This document shows positions 46,087 to 55,207 of a stretch of 64,000 bases of DNA, one piece after another. The stretch is taken from the NCBI RefSeq assembly GCF_017742835.1, contig NZ_CP072392.1:3929695-3993694 (forward strand), read 5' to 3'. Both the position numbers and the translations under genes were made by a program. The first letter of the stretch is position 1, and every line of letters starts with the position of its first letter. This stretch comes from Aquabacter sp. L1I39 (lineage in GTDB: Bacteria; Pseudomonadota; Alphaproteobacteria; Rhizobiales; Xanthobacteraceae). A model generated the notes under the pieces. That model ran no database searches. It was not told where the DNA came from and saw nothing but the letters and a program-made list of their open reading frames with translations.

Positions 46087-47952
46087 ATGAGCGACACGGC
46101 CGACCTTATTCTCATCAATGGGAAGATCACCACCCTGGATCGTACCAATCCGCAAGCGGATGCCTTGGTTGTCTCCGGCGGCCGCATCCGCTTCGCCGGC
46201 ACGGCGCCGGATGCAATGCGCTTTGCGGGCGCCAAGACAAAGGTGATCGATGTGGGCGGTCGGCGTGTCATTCCAGGCCTCATCGACAGTCATATGCACA
46301 TCATTCGCGGTGGCCTGAACTACAATATGGAATTGCGCTGGGACGGCGTCCGCTCCCTGGCCGATGCCATGGAGATGCTGAAGCGCCAGGTGGCGGTCAC
46401 CCCGGCGCCTCAATGGGTGCGCGTGGTGGGTGGTTTCACCGAGCAGCAGTTTGTCGAAAGACGGCTTCCGACCATTGAGGAGCTAAACGCCGTCGCCCCC
46501 GATACGCCGGTTTTCATTCTGCATCTTTATGATCGGGCGCTCCTGAACGCGGCGGCGTTGCGGGTGGTCGGCTACACCAAGGACACGCCGAATCCGCCCG
46601 GCGGCGAGATCGTGCGCGATGCTGCTGGAAACCCCACGGGTCTGCTTCTCGCCAAGCCCAATGCGACGGTCCTTTATGCGACCCTGGCGCGCGGGCCGAA
46701 GCTGCCGCCCGACTACCAGAAGAATTCCACGCGACACTTCATGCGTGAAGTGAACCGCCTCGGCGTGACATCGGTCATTGATGCCGGCGGCGGGTTCCAG
46801 AACTATCCTGAGGACTATGCCATCATTGAGGACCTGCACCGGGAAGGTCTGCTGACTGTGCGCATCGCCTATAACCTGTTTACCCAGAAGCCGAACGCGG
46901 AACTGGCGGACTTTTCCGGCTGGTCCAAGACGGTGAAGCCGGGTCAGGGCGATGACGTCTATCGCCACAATGGAGCAGGCGAAATGCTGGTCTATTCGGC
47001 GGCCGATTTCGAGGACTTCCAGGTGGAGCGGCCGGATCTGCCGACCTCCATGGAAGGCGACCTTGAACCAGTGGTGCGGCTCCTGGCGGAGAACCGCTGG
47101 CCCTTCCGCCTGCACGCCACCTATGACGAGACCATCTCGCGCGCCCTGGACGTGTTCGAGGCCGTAAACCGGGATGTCCCGCTTTCGGGCCTCAATTGGT
47201 TCTTTGATCACGCAGAAACCATCACCGACCGCAACATTGACCGCATCGCCGCTCTCGGTGGCGGGATCGCGGTGCAGCACCGCATGGCCTTCCAGGGCGA
47301 GTATTTCGTCGAGCGGTATGGCGCGCGCGCCGCAGAGCGCACACCGCCGATCCGGCGCATGCTGGATGCGGGCATCCCGGTGGGGGCTGGAACCGACGCC
47401 ACACGGGTTGCCTCCTACAATCCCTGGATTTCGCTGTCATGGCTGGTTACGGGACGGACCATGGGGGGACTTGCCCTTTACCCGCCAGCCAATCGCCTCG
47501 ACCGTGAGGCCGCCCTTCGCCTGTGGACGGAGGCCAACACCTGGTTCTCCAGCGAACCGGGAAAGAAGGGGCAGGTAAAGGCTGGGCAACTGGCTGACCT
47601 CGTGGTGCTCTCCGACGATTATTTCAGCGTCGCGGAAGACTGCATCCAGGACATCACCTCGGTTCTCACCCTGCTTGGTGGCGTGCCGGTTCATGGCGAA
47701 GGGGATTTTGCTCCGCTTGCGCCGCCCCTTCCGCCGGCCATGCCTGATTGGTCGCCCGTGCGCACCTTCGGTGGCTATCAGACGCGGCCGGAAAAGCGTG
47801 AGAGCGCCTATCGCTTCGCTGGCGCCTGCGGTTGCGCAAAGTCCTGCGGGATCCACGGCCACGGCCATGCCGGAGCCTGGGGTTCTGCCGTACCGGCGGC
47901 TGATATACGCGGCTTTTTCGGTTCGCTCGGCTGCGCCTGCTGGGCGGTCTGA
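46087..47952 (+). CDS. Metal-dependent amidohydrolase (YtcJ-like) with Cys/His-rich tail
   Basis: Encodes 621 residues. The urease-like amidohydrolase fold has N-terminal ADLILINGKITTLD, the metal motif GLIDSHMHI, HATYDET, WFFDHAETI and the Asp of GAGTDATRV. The family (Amidohydro_3) includes exoenzyme-type and YtcJ proteins with few known substrates. The C-terminus is odd: from residue 580 there is a 42-residue tail with five Cys (581, 583, 587, 616, 618) and three His (590, 592, 594), ending CACWAV. It may bind a second metal. The MFS gene starts 36 bases after the stop. Confidence 0.88.
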   Translation: MSDTADLILINGKITTLDRTNPQADALVVSGGRIRFAGTAPDAMRFAGAKTKVIDVGGRRVIPGLIDSHMHIIRGGLNYNMELRWDGVRSLADAMEMLKRQVAVTPAPQWVRVVGGFTEQQFVERRLPTIEELNAVAPDTPVFILHLYDRALLNAAALRVVGYTKDTPNPPGGEIVRDAAGNPTGLLLAKPNATVLYATLARGPKLPPDYQKNSTRHFMREVNRLGVTSVIDAGGGFQNYPEDYAIIEDLHREGLLTVRIAYNLFTQKPNAELADFSGWSKTVKPGQGDDVYRHNGAGEMLVYSAADFEDFQVERPDLPTSMEGDLEPVVRLLAENRWPFRLHATYDETISRALDVFEAVNRDVPLSGLNWFFDHAETITDRNIDRIAALGGGIAVQHRMAFQGEYFVERYGARAAERTPPIRRMLDAGIPVGAGTDATRVASYNPWISLSWLVTGRTMGGLALYPPANRLDREAALRLWTEANTWFSSEPGKKGQVKAGQLADLVVLSDDYFSVAEDCIQDITSVLTLLGGVPVHGEGDFAPLAPPLPPAMPDWSPVRTFGGYQTRPEKRESAYRFAGACGCAKSCGIHGHGHAGAWGSAVPAADIRGFFGSLGCACWAV

Positions 47953-47988
47953 CCTCGGAGTGAAGCACGGGTCAGGAGGAGGAGCGGG

Positions 47989-49590
47989 ATGACAAACCGG
48001 ACCGAGGTCGCGCCCGGCGGTGCCTTCGCGCCGCTACGCCGGCGGGTGTTTGCGGTCCTCTGGATCGCCACGGTGCTCGGAAACGTGGGCAGTTTCATGC
48101 GTGACGTGGCGAGCGCATGGCTCGTCACCGATATGTCCGCCTCGCCCGCAGCCGTCGCCACCGTGCAGGCGGCGGCGCTGCTGCCGGTCTTCATCCTGGC
48201 CATGCCGGCCGGCGTGTTGTCGGACATTCTTGACCGCCGGCGGCTGCTGATCGTGATCCAGCTTGGTCTCGCCTGCGTCAGCGCCACGCTTCTTGTGCTG
48301 TCCTATGCCGGCCTGATGACGATCTCCTCGCTTATCGCCCTCACCTTTCTGGGCGGTGTGGGTGCGGCGCTCACGGCGCCGAGCTGGCAATCCATCGTGC
48401 CGGAACTGGTGCCCCGGGGGGAGCTCAAAAGCGCGGTGGCGCTCAACTCTCTGGGCATCAACATCGCCCGCGCCGTCGGGCCCGCGGCTGGCGGCGTGCT
48501 GTTGGCGGTGTTCGGGGCCGCGGCCACCTATGGCGTCGACGTGGCCAGCTACATCATCGTCATCCTCGCCTTGTGTTGGTGGCGGCGCCCGGCCACCGCC
48601 GAGGATGCGCTGGATGAGCGCTTTTCAGGCGCCTTCCGCGCCGGGTTGCGCTATGCGCGATCCAGCCGAGAGCTGCATGTGGTTCTGCTCCGGGCCTTCT
48701 TCTTCTTTGCCTTTGCCAGTGCGGTATGGGCGTTGCTGCCCCTGGTCGCCCGCGAGCTGCTCAAAGGCGACGCGGCCTATTACGGGCTTCTGCTCGGCTC
48801 GGTGGGGGCAGGCGCCATCGGCGGCGCGCTGCTCTTGCCAGGGCTTCGGGATCGGCTGAGTGCGGACGGCCTGGTGCTCGCCGCGTCCGTCCTTACGGCT
48901 GCCGCGGGCGCGAGCCTCGCTTTGGCTCCTCCGAAATGGCTGGCGGTGCCGATTCTTCTGGTCATGGGCGGCGCGTGGATCGTAGCGCTGACGACCCTGA
49001 ACGCGACGGCTCAAGCGATCTTGCCCAATTGGGTGCGCGGACGTGCGCTTGCCGTCTATCTCACTGTATTCAATGGTGCCATGGCTGGCGGGAGCCTGGG
49101 CTGGGGCCTCGTTGCGCAGGTCACTGGCATTCAACCGGCGCTTGGCATTGCCGCGGCTGGACTTGTGATCGTCGGCTTTATCCTGCACCGGGTCGCCCTG
49201 CCAAAGGGGGAAGCGGACCTCACCCCGTCCCTGCATTGGCCAGAGCCCGCGCTCGCCGAGCCGGTTGCGAACGACCGGGGGCCGGTTCTCATTCTGATCG
49301 AATATCGGATCCAGCAGGAGGACCGAACGGCGTTCCTGCACGCCCTGAACCACCTTTCAACCGCCCGCCGTCGGGATGGCGCCTATGCCTGGGGCTTGAC
49401 GGAGGACGCGGCCGATCCTGACGTCCTGGTGGAGTGGTTCCTGGTGGACTCCTGGGCCGAGCACCTGCGCCAGCACCGCCGCGTATCCCATGCGGATGCG
49501 GACGTCCAGCAGGCCGCGCGTGCGTTCGACCGTTCCGAGGGCGGCCCGAAGGTGCGTCATCTGCTTACCATTCCGGGCAAGTATCCCTGA
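47989..49590 (+). CDS. MFS transporter (MFS_3) with C-terminal ABM-like domain
   Basis: Encodes 533 residues. About twelve hydrophobic segments occupy residues 20-410, with the MFS loop in AMPAGVLSDILDRRRLL. The family (EntS-like MFS_3) exports small molecules. After the last helix, residues about 430-533 (VLILIEYRIQQEDRTAFLHALNHL, EWFLVDSWAEHLRQHRRVSHAD) look like a dimeric alpha/beta-barrel of the antibiotic biosynthesis monooxygenase type. It is co-directional with the amidohydrolase; whether it exports its product is inference. Confidence 0.85.
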   Translation: MTNRTEVAPGGAFAPLRRRVFAVLWIATVLGNVGSFMRDVASAWLVTDMSASPAAVATVQAAALLPVFILAMPAGVLSDILDRRRLLIVIQLGLACVSATLLVLSYAGLMTISSLIALTFLGGVGAALTAPSWQSIVPELVPRGELKSAVALNSLGINIARAVGPAAGGVLLAVFGAAATYGVDVASYIIVILALCWWRRPATAEDALDERFSGAFRAGLRYARSSRELHVVLLRAFFFFAFASAVWALLPLVARELLKGDAAYYGLLLGSVGAGAIGGALLLPGLRDRLSADGLVLAASVLTAAAGASLALAPPKWLAVPILLVMGGAWIVALTTLNATAQAILPNWVRGRALAVYLTVFNGAMAGGSLGWGLVAQVTGIQPALGIAAAGLVIVGFILHRVALPKGEADLTPSLHWPEPALAEPVANDRGPVLILIEYRIQQEDRTAFLHALNHLSTARRRDGAYAWGLTEDAADPDVLVEWFLVDSWAEHLRQHRRVSHADADVQQAARAFDRSEGGPKVRHLLTIPGKYP

Positions 49591-49893
49591 CGCGTGCTTT
49601 GGGACCGCTAATCTCGTACCGCTGCTGGTTCTCGCCGCAACCCATATGGTCTGCCGGCGGCAGACCCGCCGGCCTTTTGCCCCCCCGGTGGAAGATGGCT
49701 TCAGCCTCATCTGTCTAAGGGCCCCAGGACAGTGGCGTCGATCCGAGGTAACGAGCACCGGTGCGGCGGCGCCAGCGTGCGTAGAAAAGCGAAGACACAT
49801 ACGCGACGACCTCAGGCTTTCTTTAGCCTGAGGTGCCCCTTCGGATATGTGTCCTGGCGGCCCCAGGTGAGCGATGTCTCGGGGCCGCGGGAT
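49591..49893. other. Intergenic region between MFS and ferritin-like genes
   Basis: 303 bases with no convincing gene. The only clear structure is the hairpin at 49810-49833; the rest looks like ordinary sequence. Confidence 0.5.
49810..49833. terminator. Hairpin between convergent genes
   Basis: Perfect 9-bp stem CCTCAGGCT (49810-49818) and AGCCTGAGG (49825-49833) with a TTCTTT loop, between the ends of the MFS and ferritin-like genes. No T tract follows on either strand. Confidence 0.55.
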
Positions 49894-50406
49894 TCATCGG
49901 TTGGCCTTGAGACCTGCGGATTCCAGCGCCAGGTATTGCTGGGTTACGGCCGGCAGATGATTTTCCAGCCAAGCCGCCATTTCCTCCTCCTCCGCCAGAC
50001 TCTTCTGGAGCATGGGAATGGCCGCCGAGAATCCGCCAGTCTCGGCAATGGTGATCAGCGAGCGGTAGGAGGCAATCTCATAATTCTCGAAGGCGTAGTC
50101 GGCGAAGCTGTTCTTCAGGATTTCGTCGTCTGCCATCGTGTGTCCCAAGGCTGCCATGTTGCCCATGAAGGAGGCCGCGGTGTCCTTGAGCGAGGACTGG
50201 CTCTCTCCCAAATCCGCCAGTATGTCCTCAAGGCGCTTTGCCTGTGCCTGCGTCTCTGAGACGTGCCTGCGCAGCCGCGCAGCGAGGTCGGGATAGCTTT
50301 CGAGCCGGTCCAACTGGCGGTTCATGATGGACAGTGCTTCATTTTCCAGCGCATGAGCATTGCGCAGCCCGACGGCAAAGATTTGGTGGATGGTATCGTC
50401 AGCCAA
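49894..50406 (-). CDS. DUF892 ferritin-like protein (YciF-type)
   Basis: Encodes 170 residues if read from TTG 50406, which has AGGAGG six bases upstream. An upstream ATG frame exists but is not homologous. The sequence is a helical bundle: HQIFAVGLRNAHALENEALSIMN, ETQAQAKRLEDILADLGE, FADYAFENYEIASYRSLI, EEEEMAAWLENHLP. The acidic and His residues fit a di-iron ferritin-like domain (PF05974). Such proteins are often stress-induced; their function is not settled. It is divergent from cydA across a 408-base spacer. Confidence 0.85.
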   Translation of the reverse strand: MADDTIHQIFAVGLRNAHALENEALSIMNRQLDRLESYPDLAARLRRHVSETQAQAKRLEDILADLGESQSSLKDTAASFMGNMAALGHTMADDEILKNSFADYAFENYEIASYRSLITIAETGGFSAAIPMLQKSLAEEEEMAAWLENHLPAVTQQYLALESAGLKANR

Positions 50407-50814
50407 GAGGGCCTCCTGCAGTCTAGATCTTGATTTGAGGACGCGCGGAGCGACAAGGGAACCGCGTTTCGTCTCATGCCCTGAACGGCAGGGTTCCAAT
50501 TTGGTTCAATGACTGTCTGCAATTCAATGTAGAGCTGGCGCTTGAATTGGATGTGGCGCGAATAGTGGTGTAAGCGTCCGCATCCGATCAAAACGTGTGC
50601 TTTGCCTTCTGACGAAAAGACGAAATTTTTCTTTTTCAGGAACAATTCCGGACTGGGCATCTTCCCTTTTGCGTCCGGCGGAGGCCGAGGTGTGCTGCAC
50701 TGTCGGGAGCCGTTAGGTCCTGCCGGGGGCTTTTCATCGGCGTCTGGCTCATTGTCGTGGCGCCCCCTGCGTTACGTGCTGCTCGTAAGCCATCTCGGTC
50801 AGGAAGGTCAGATC
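50407..50814. other. Long divergent spacer upstream of the bd oxidase operon
   Basis: 408 bases without a gene. It is more AT-rich than its surroundings, especially 50500-50640. It holds an 8-bp inverted repeat at 50520-50549. No full FNR box (TTGAT-N4-ATCAA) was found; one ATCAA half-site lies near 50587. Confidence 0.55.
50520..50549. promoter_or_regulatory. Inverted repeat, possible operator
   Basis: CAATTCAA (50520-50527) and TTGAATTG (50542-50549), perfect arms 14 bases apart, between the ferritin-like gene and cydA. The regulator is unknown. Confidence 0.4.
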
Positions 50815-52239
50815 ATGAGCCCTGCCCTGGACCCCGTTCTGCTGGCGCGCTTCCAGTTTGCCTTCACGGTCTCGTTTCACTTTATTTTTCCGGCCTTCAC
50901 CATTGGACTGGCGTCCTATCTGGCGGTCCTCAACGGCCTGTGGCTGGCGACCGGGCGGCAAGTCTTTCTCAGCGTGTATCAGTACTGGCTGAAGATCTTC
51001 GCCCTGTCGTTTGCCATGGGGGTCGTGTCCGGCATCGTGATGAGCTACCAGATCGGCACCAATTGGTCGGTCTATGCGGACCGAACCGGACCGGTGCTTG
51101 GTCCTCTTATGGCCTATGAGGTGCTGTCCGCTTTCTTCCTTGAGGCGGGGTTTCTGGGGGTGATGCTGTTCGGGCTCAACCGAGTGGGCAAGGGGCTGCA
51201 TTTCTTCGCGACCGTGATGGTGATGCTCGGCACGCTCGGCTCGGCGTTCTGGATTTTGTCCGTGAACTCCTGGATGCAGACGCCGACGGGCTACGACATC
51301 GCCGCCAACGGGCAGTTCGTGCCGCGCGACTGGTGGAACATCGTTTTCAATCCTTCTTTCCCCTATCGGCTTGTGCATACGGTGCTCGCGGCCTATCTCA
51401 CCACGGCATTCGTGGTCGGAGCCGTCGGGGCCTTTCACTTGCTCCGCGACAGGTCCAATGCCGGCGCACGGGTGATGTTCTCCATGGCGCTATGGATGGC
51501 GGCTGTCGTCTCGCCCCTACAGATCTTCGCGGGCGATGCGCACGGGCTTAACACGCTCGAACACCAGCCCATGAAGCTAGCCGCTATCGAGGGACATTTC
51601 GAGACGAACCGAGATACCGGCATGCCGCTGACGCTCTTTGGCCTTCCCGACATGGAGGAGGGGCGTATGCGCGCGGCCATCGAGATCCCGAATGCCGGCT
51701 CACTCATCCTCACCCATTCCCTCAATGGCGAGGTCGCCGGCCTCGATCAGTACCCCAAGGCCGATTGGCCGAACGTCGGGATCGTCTTCTTCAGCTTTCG
51801 CATCATGGTCGGCCTCGGCTTTGCCATGCTCGGCATCGGCCTGTGGTCGCTGGTCCGCCGGTTGCGCGGCTCCATCTATGAAGCGCGCTGGCTCCAGCGG
51901 GCCTCGGTGGTCATGGGTCCGAGCGGCTTCGTGGCCGTCATCTGCGGCTGGGTGACCACCGAGGTGGGGCGCCAACCTTACACGGTCTATGGGCTGCTGC
52001 GCACGTCGGAAAGCCATTCCCCTGTCGCAGCGGAAGCCATTGCCGTGTCTTTGCTTGCCTTCATCGTAGTCTATTTCGTCGTCTTCGGTGCGGGCACCTT
52101 CTACATCCTTCGCGCCATGGCACGGGCGCCGAACGCTGGCGAGGCTGGTCCAGATCCTGCCGAGCCGATCCGCACGACGGGCTTCACACCGGCGCCGCAG
52201 CTTCAATCGGACGCGGGCGCGCGGCCGGACACGCGGTGA
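50815..52239 (+). CDS. cydA: Cytochrome bd-type quinol oxidase subunit I (CIO type)
   Basis: Encodes 474 residues with about nine membrane helices. It binds hemes b558, b595 and d and oxidises quinol. Heme ligand His22 lies in FAFTVSFHFIFPAF, the acidic pair in MAYEVLSAFFLEAGFLG, and GRQPYTVYGLLRTSES marks the family. The Q-loop region lacks the long insert of E. coli CydA, which points to the cyanide-insensitive CioA type. The start is ATG 50815 with AGGAAGG upstream. cydB follows 10 bases after the stop. Confidence 0.93.
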   Translation: MSPALDPVLLARFQFAFTVSFHFIFPAFTIGLASYLAVLNGLWLATGRQVFLSVYQYWLKIFALSFAMGVVSGIVMSYQIGTNWSVYADRTGPVLGPLMAYEVLSAFFLEAGFLGVMLFGLNRVGKGLHFFATVMVMLGTLGSAFWILSVNSWMQTPTGYDIAANGQFVPRDWWNIVFNPSFPYRLVHTVLAAYLTTAFVVGAVGAFHLLRDRSNAGARVMFSMALWMAAVVSPLQIFAGDAHGLNTLEHQPMKLAAIEGHFETNRDTGMPLTLFGLPDMEEGRMRAAIEIPNAGSLILTHSLNGEVAGLDQYPKADWPNVGIVFFSFRIMVGLGFAMLGIGLWSLVRRLRGSIYEARWLQRASVVMGPSGFVAVICGWVTTEVGRQPYTVYGLLRTSESHSPVAAEAIAVSLLAFIVVYFVVFGAGTFYILRAMARAPNAGEAGPDPAEPIRTTGFTPAPQLQSDAGARPDTR

Positions 52240-52249
52240 GGAGGCAAGA

Positions 52250-53263
52250 ATGGATCTGGCATTGTTGTGGGCCTTCATCCTGGCGTTCGCTGTCCTCGCC
52301 TATGTGGTGCTGGACGGTTTCGACCTAGGTATCGGGATACTCTTTCCCTTCCTCCCCCGCGCCGCACACCGTGATACGGCCATGAACACCATCGCCCCCT
52401 TCTGGGACGGCAACGAGACCTGGCTGGTACTGGGGGGCGGTGGTCTGTTCGCGGTCTTTCCCCTCGCCTTTGCCGTGGCGATGCCGGCTCTATATGCGCC
52501 GATCATCGCTATGCTGCTGGCGCTTATCTTTCGCGGGGTGGCTTTCGAGTTCCGTTGGCGGACCACCCGTTGGCGCCGGGTGTGGGACGCGTCTTTTTTT
52601 ATCGGCTCGGTGGTCGCCACCTTCTGCCAGGGCCTGGCCCTTGGCACCATCGTTCAGGGCATCCGCATTGCGGACCGCCAATATGCTGGCGGCTGGTATG
52701 ACTGGCTGACGCCGTTCTCGCTCCTGGTGGGTGCCGCGCTGCTGACGGGCTATGGTCTGCTCGGCGCCACTTGGCTGATCATGAAGACCGAAGGTGCGCT
52801 GAAGGCCGTGGCCGTCCGCTTTGCCCGCCCCCTCGCCGTCGCCACACTGGCCGGAATAGGCGTGGTCTCCGCCTGGATGCCGTTTCTGCAGCCCAGCTTC
52901 TATTCCCGCTGGCTGCAGTTTCCCGAGATTTTTTACGTGGCGCCCATTCCCCTGCTGGTGATGGGGGCCGCACTGATCCTGTCCCGCGCTCTGATGCGGG
53001 AGACGTCTGGGCCTCAGCCCTTCCTCGGGGCACTGGCGCTGTTCATCCTCTCTTTCATTGGGCTCGGCATTTCCTTCTATCCGAACATTCTGCCGCCGAC
53101 GCTGACGATCTGGGATGCGGCGGCCCCGCCGGCGAGCCTTGCTTTCCTTCTGGTGGGTGCAGCGGTCCTGGTCCCGACCATCCTGGCTTACACCGCCTAT
53201 TCCTACTGGGTGTTCCGGGGGAAGGTGCGCGAAGGCGAGGGATACCATGCGCACCACCCTTAA
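52250..53263 (+). CDS. cydB: Cytochrome bd-type quinol oxidase subunit II
   Basis: Encodes 337 residues with eight or nine membrane helices. The family start AYVVLDGFDLGIGILFP and NETWLVLGGGGLFAVFP are present. It pairs with CydA. The reading frame is longer upstream, but GAGGAGG directly before ATG 52250 fixes the start. The DUF2474 gene follows 13 bases later. Confidence 0.94.
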   Translation: MDLALLWAFILAFAVLAYVVLDGFDLGIGILFPFLPRAAHRDTAMNTIAPFWDGNETWLVLGGGGLFAVFPLAFAVAMPALYAPIIAMLLALIFRGVAFEFRWRTTRWRRVWDASFFIGSVVATFCQGLALGTIVQGIRIADRQYAGGWYDWLTPFSLLVGAALLTGYGLLGATWLIMKTEGALKAVAVRFARPLAVATLAGIGVVSAWMPFLQPSFYSRWLQFPEIFYVAPIPLLVMGAALILSRALMRETSGPQPFLGALALFILSFIGLGISFYPNILPPTLTIWDAAAPPASLAFLLVGAAVLVPTILAYTAYSYWVFRGKVREGEGYHAHHP

Positions 53264-53276
53264 GGAGGTCGGCTCG

Positions 53277-53381
53277 ATGCGGCGATGGCTGCGCCGCATC
53301 GGCTGGTTTGCTGGGCTCTGGCTGTCGAGCGTCCTTGCCCTGACGCTGGTGGCCTATACCCTCCGTCTGATCCTGCGCTGA
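53277..53381 (+). CDS. DUF2474 small membrane subunit (CydX-like)
   Basis: Encodes 34 residues: MRRWLRRIGWFAGLWLSSVL and then a hydrophobic helix to LILR. AAGGAGG precedes the ATG at 53277. DUF2474 peptides commonly follow cydAB of the CIO type and, by analogy with CydX, probably stabilise the oxidase. An in-frame ATG 33 bases upstream overlaps cydB and is less likely. Confidence 0.85.
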   Translation: MRRWLRRIGWFAGLWLSSVLALTLVAYTLRLILR

Positions 53382-53399
53382 AGGCGGCCATGGCGGTTT

Positions 53400-54344
53400 T
53401 CAGGCCGCCGACTTCGCCCCTGCGTGTGCGATCACGGGGCGTTGCGGCGTCTCGTCGACGTGCAGGCTGAAGAGGTCCGGCCGGGCATAATGGCCGACGG
53501 GATCAAAGTCGAGCTTGGCGCCCAGGATATGGTCAAGGTCGATCTCGGCGGTGAGGATGCCCTCCTCGTCGACCAACGGCCCCGCCAGGATTTCGCCCAG
53601 CGGGCCGACGATCACGGAACGTCCGTGCATCATCCACTCGTCCGGTGCGGCCTCGATGCGGCTGGCATAGTCGTCCGGGAAGTCGGAGCGCCGCATCACC
53701 TGGCAGGCACCAATGACGAAGCAGCGGCCTTCCATGGCCACATGGCGCATGGTGGAAATCCAGCTCTCGCGGTCATCCGCCGTGGGCGCGGCCCAGATCT
53801 GGACGCCCTTGGCATAATAGGCCGCCCGCATCAGGGGCATGTAGTGCTCCCAGCAGATGGCGCCGCCCATGCGGCCATAGGGGGTGTCCACCACGGTGAG
53901 GGTCGAGCCGTCGCCGAAGCCCCAGACCAGGCGTTCTGAGCCCGTGGGCATCACCTTGCGATGCTTGCCCATCAGGCCCTCCGGGCCGAGATAGAGCGCC
54001 GTGCAATACAGCGTGCCGCCATCCCGCTCCATCACGCCCACCACCGCATGGATGTCTTGGGCCGCGCAGGCCGCCACCAACTGGTCCACCTCGGGCCCGG
54101 GCACGGCAATGGCTCCGCGCACATAGCGGGCAAAGTCCGCCCGCCCCTCCCCCGTGCGGCGGCCGATGCTGCACCCGAAGTCGAGGCCCTTGGGATAGCC
54201 GCCGATGAAGGCTTCCGGGAACACGGCGATCTTGGCGCCGGTGGCCGCGGCCTCTGCGATGAGCGCCACTGTCCGCGCGGTGGCGGCGGGGCCGTCAAAG
54301 GGAATGGTTGCGGCCTGGACCGCGGCGACCTTGACCTTGGACAT
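53400..54344 (-). CDS. Nitrilase (carbon-nitrogen hydrolase)
   Basis: Encodes 314 residues. The catalytic triad is Glu44 (VFPEAFIGGYPKG), Lys130 (GKHRKVMPTG) and Cys164 (GAICWEHYMP). CWEHYMPL is typical of true nitrilases (branch 1), which turn nitriles into acids plus ammonia. The start is ATG 54344 with AAGGG nine bases upstream; an ATG three codons earlier overlaps the flavin-reductase stop (ATGA) and would also be coupled. It is the last gene of the minus ABC operon, suggesting that the imported compound is a nitrile or that released ammonia serves as nitrogen source. Confidence 0.9.
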   Translation of the reverse strand: MSKVKVAAVQAATIPFDGPAATARTVALIAEAAATGAKIAVFPEAFIGGYPKGLDFGCSIGRRTGEGRADFARYVRGAIAVPGPEVDQLVAACAAQDIHAVVGVMERDGGTLYCTALYLGPEGLMGKHRKVMPTGSERLVWGFGDGSTLTVVDTPYGRMGGAICWEHYMPLMRAAYYAKGVQIWAAPTADDRESWISTMRHVAMEGRCFVIGACQVMRRSDFPDDYASRIEAAPDEWMMHGRSVIVGPLGEILAGPLVDEEGILTAEIDLDHILGAKLDFDPVGHYARPDLFSLHVDETPQRPVIAHAGAKSAA

Positions 54345-54349
54345 GGTTT

Positions 54350-55117
54350 TCATCCCTTGGTTTGTGCTTGGCTTTCGCCGCCTGGAAGGGGCCAGAGCGG
54401 GCGCGGCAAGTCGAACAGATCCCGCGTGCGGGCATAGGTGGACGGGCCGTGCATGCGGCCCACCAGATCGAGGGCGCCGACATCCACGCGGGGTCGCTCG
54501 GGATCGCCGGTGAGGACGGATTGGGCATAGTGGGCATGCAGCACCTCGCCCACCGCCAGCCATTGCCCGGGGCCCGTCTCCAGCAGGTGCAGCAGCCGAC
54601 ATTCCAGGGCGACGGGCGAGGCGGCGATGCGCGGTGGGCGGATGGCAAGGCTCGGCACCGTGGCAAGGCCGGCCAGAACCGTCTCGTCCACCTCCGGCGG
54701 GGCTTCCACGCAGGTGGCATTCATGGCCTCCACCAGGGCGAAAGGCACGAGGTTGATGACGAATTCCCCGGTCGCGGAAATGTTGGCCGCCGTGTCCTTG
54801 GGCTGCCCCGGACGGGCCAGGATGCCCAGCGCCACCACCGGCCGGTCGGCGCCGAACAGGTTGAAGAAGGAATAGGGCGCGGCATTCACCACGCCATCCG
54901 CGCTGCAGGTGACCACCCAGGCGACGGGGCGGGGCATGATGGTGGAGGCGAGCAAGCGATAGCGCGCCTCCGCCGGCAGGATGGAAAAATCGAAATGCCG
55001 GGTGGCGCTCTGCGGGCCAGAGCCGAGGCTGGAGCTCCACCCCGCCCCCGCGGGTGTTGTGGCAGCGGGTGCACGCTCCAGGAGCGCGCCGTCCGCCTGT
55101 GCCGGAATGCTGGTCAT
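54350..55117 (-). CDS. Flavin reductase family protein
   Basis: Encodes 255 residues. The split-barrel FMN-binding domain begins near residue 50 (YRLLASTIMPRPVAWVVT) and includes AAPYSFFNLFGADRPVVALG. Such proteins supply reduced flavin to monooxygenases or act alone. No monooxygenase gene is next to it. The N-terminal 45 residues are low-complexity (Ala, Pro, Gly). It lies between the ABC importer genes and the nitrilase and touches the latter. Confidence 0.88.
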   Translation of the reverse strand: MTSIPAQADGALLERAPAATTPAGAGWSSSLGSGPQSATRHFDFSILPAEARYRLLASTIMPRPVAWVVTCSADGVVNAAPYSFFNLFGADRPVVALGILARPGQPKDTAANISATGEFVINLVPFALVEAMNATCVEAPPEVDETVLAGLATVPSLAIRPPRIAASPVALECRLLHLLETGPGQWLAVGEVLHAHYAQSVLTGDPERPRVDVGALDLVGRMHGPSTYARTRDLFDLPRPLWPLPGGESQAQTKG

Positions 55118-55207
55118 GATGGTCCTGCTGCGCGACCGCCGGCCGGCGGCGCGCTTGGGGGCGGCGCGCCGGAACGCGCCGCCGGTCAGGGGAGGAGGGC
55201 GCGCTGG

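Noticed and set aside
50565..50600. FNR/Anr box before cydA
   Set aside because: Only an ATCAA half-site is present; the other half does not match.
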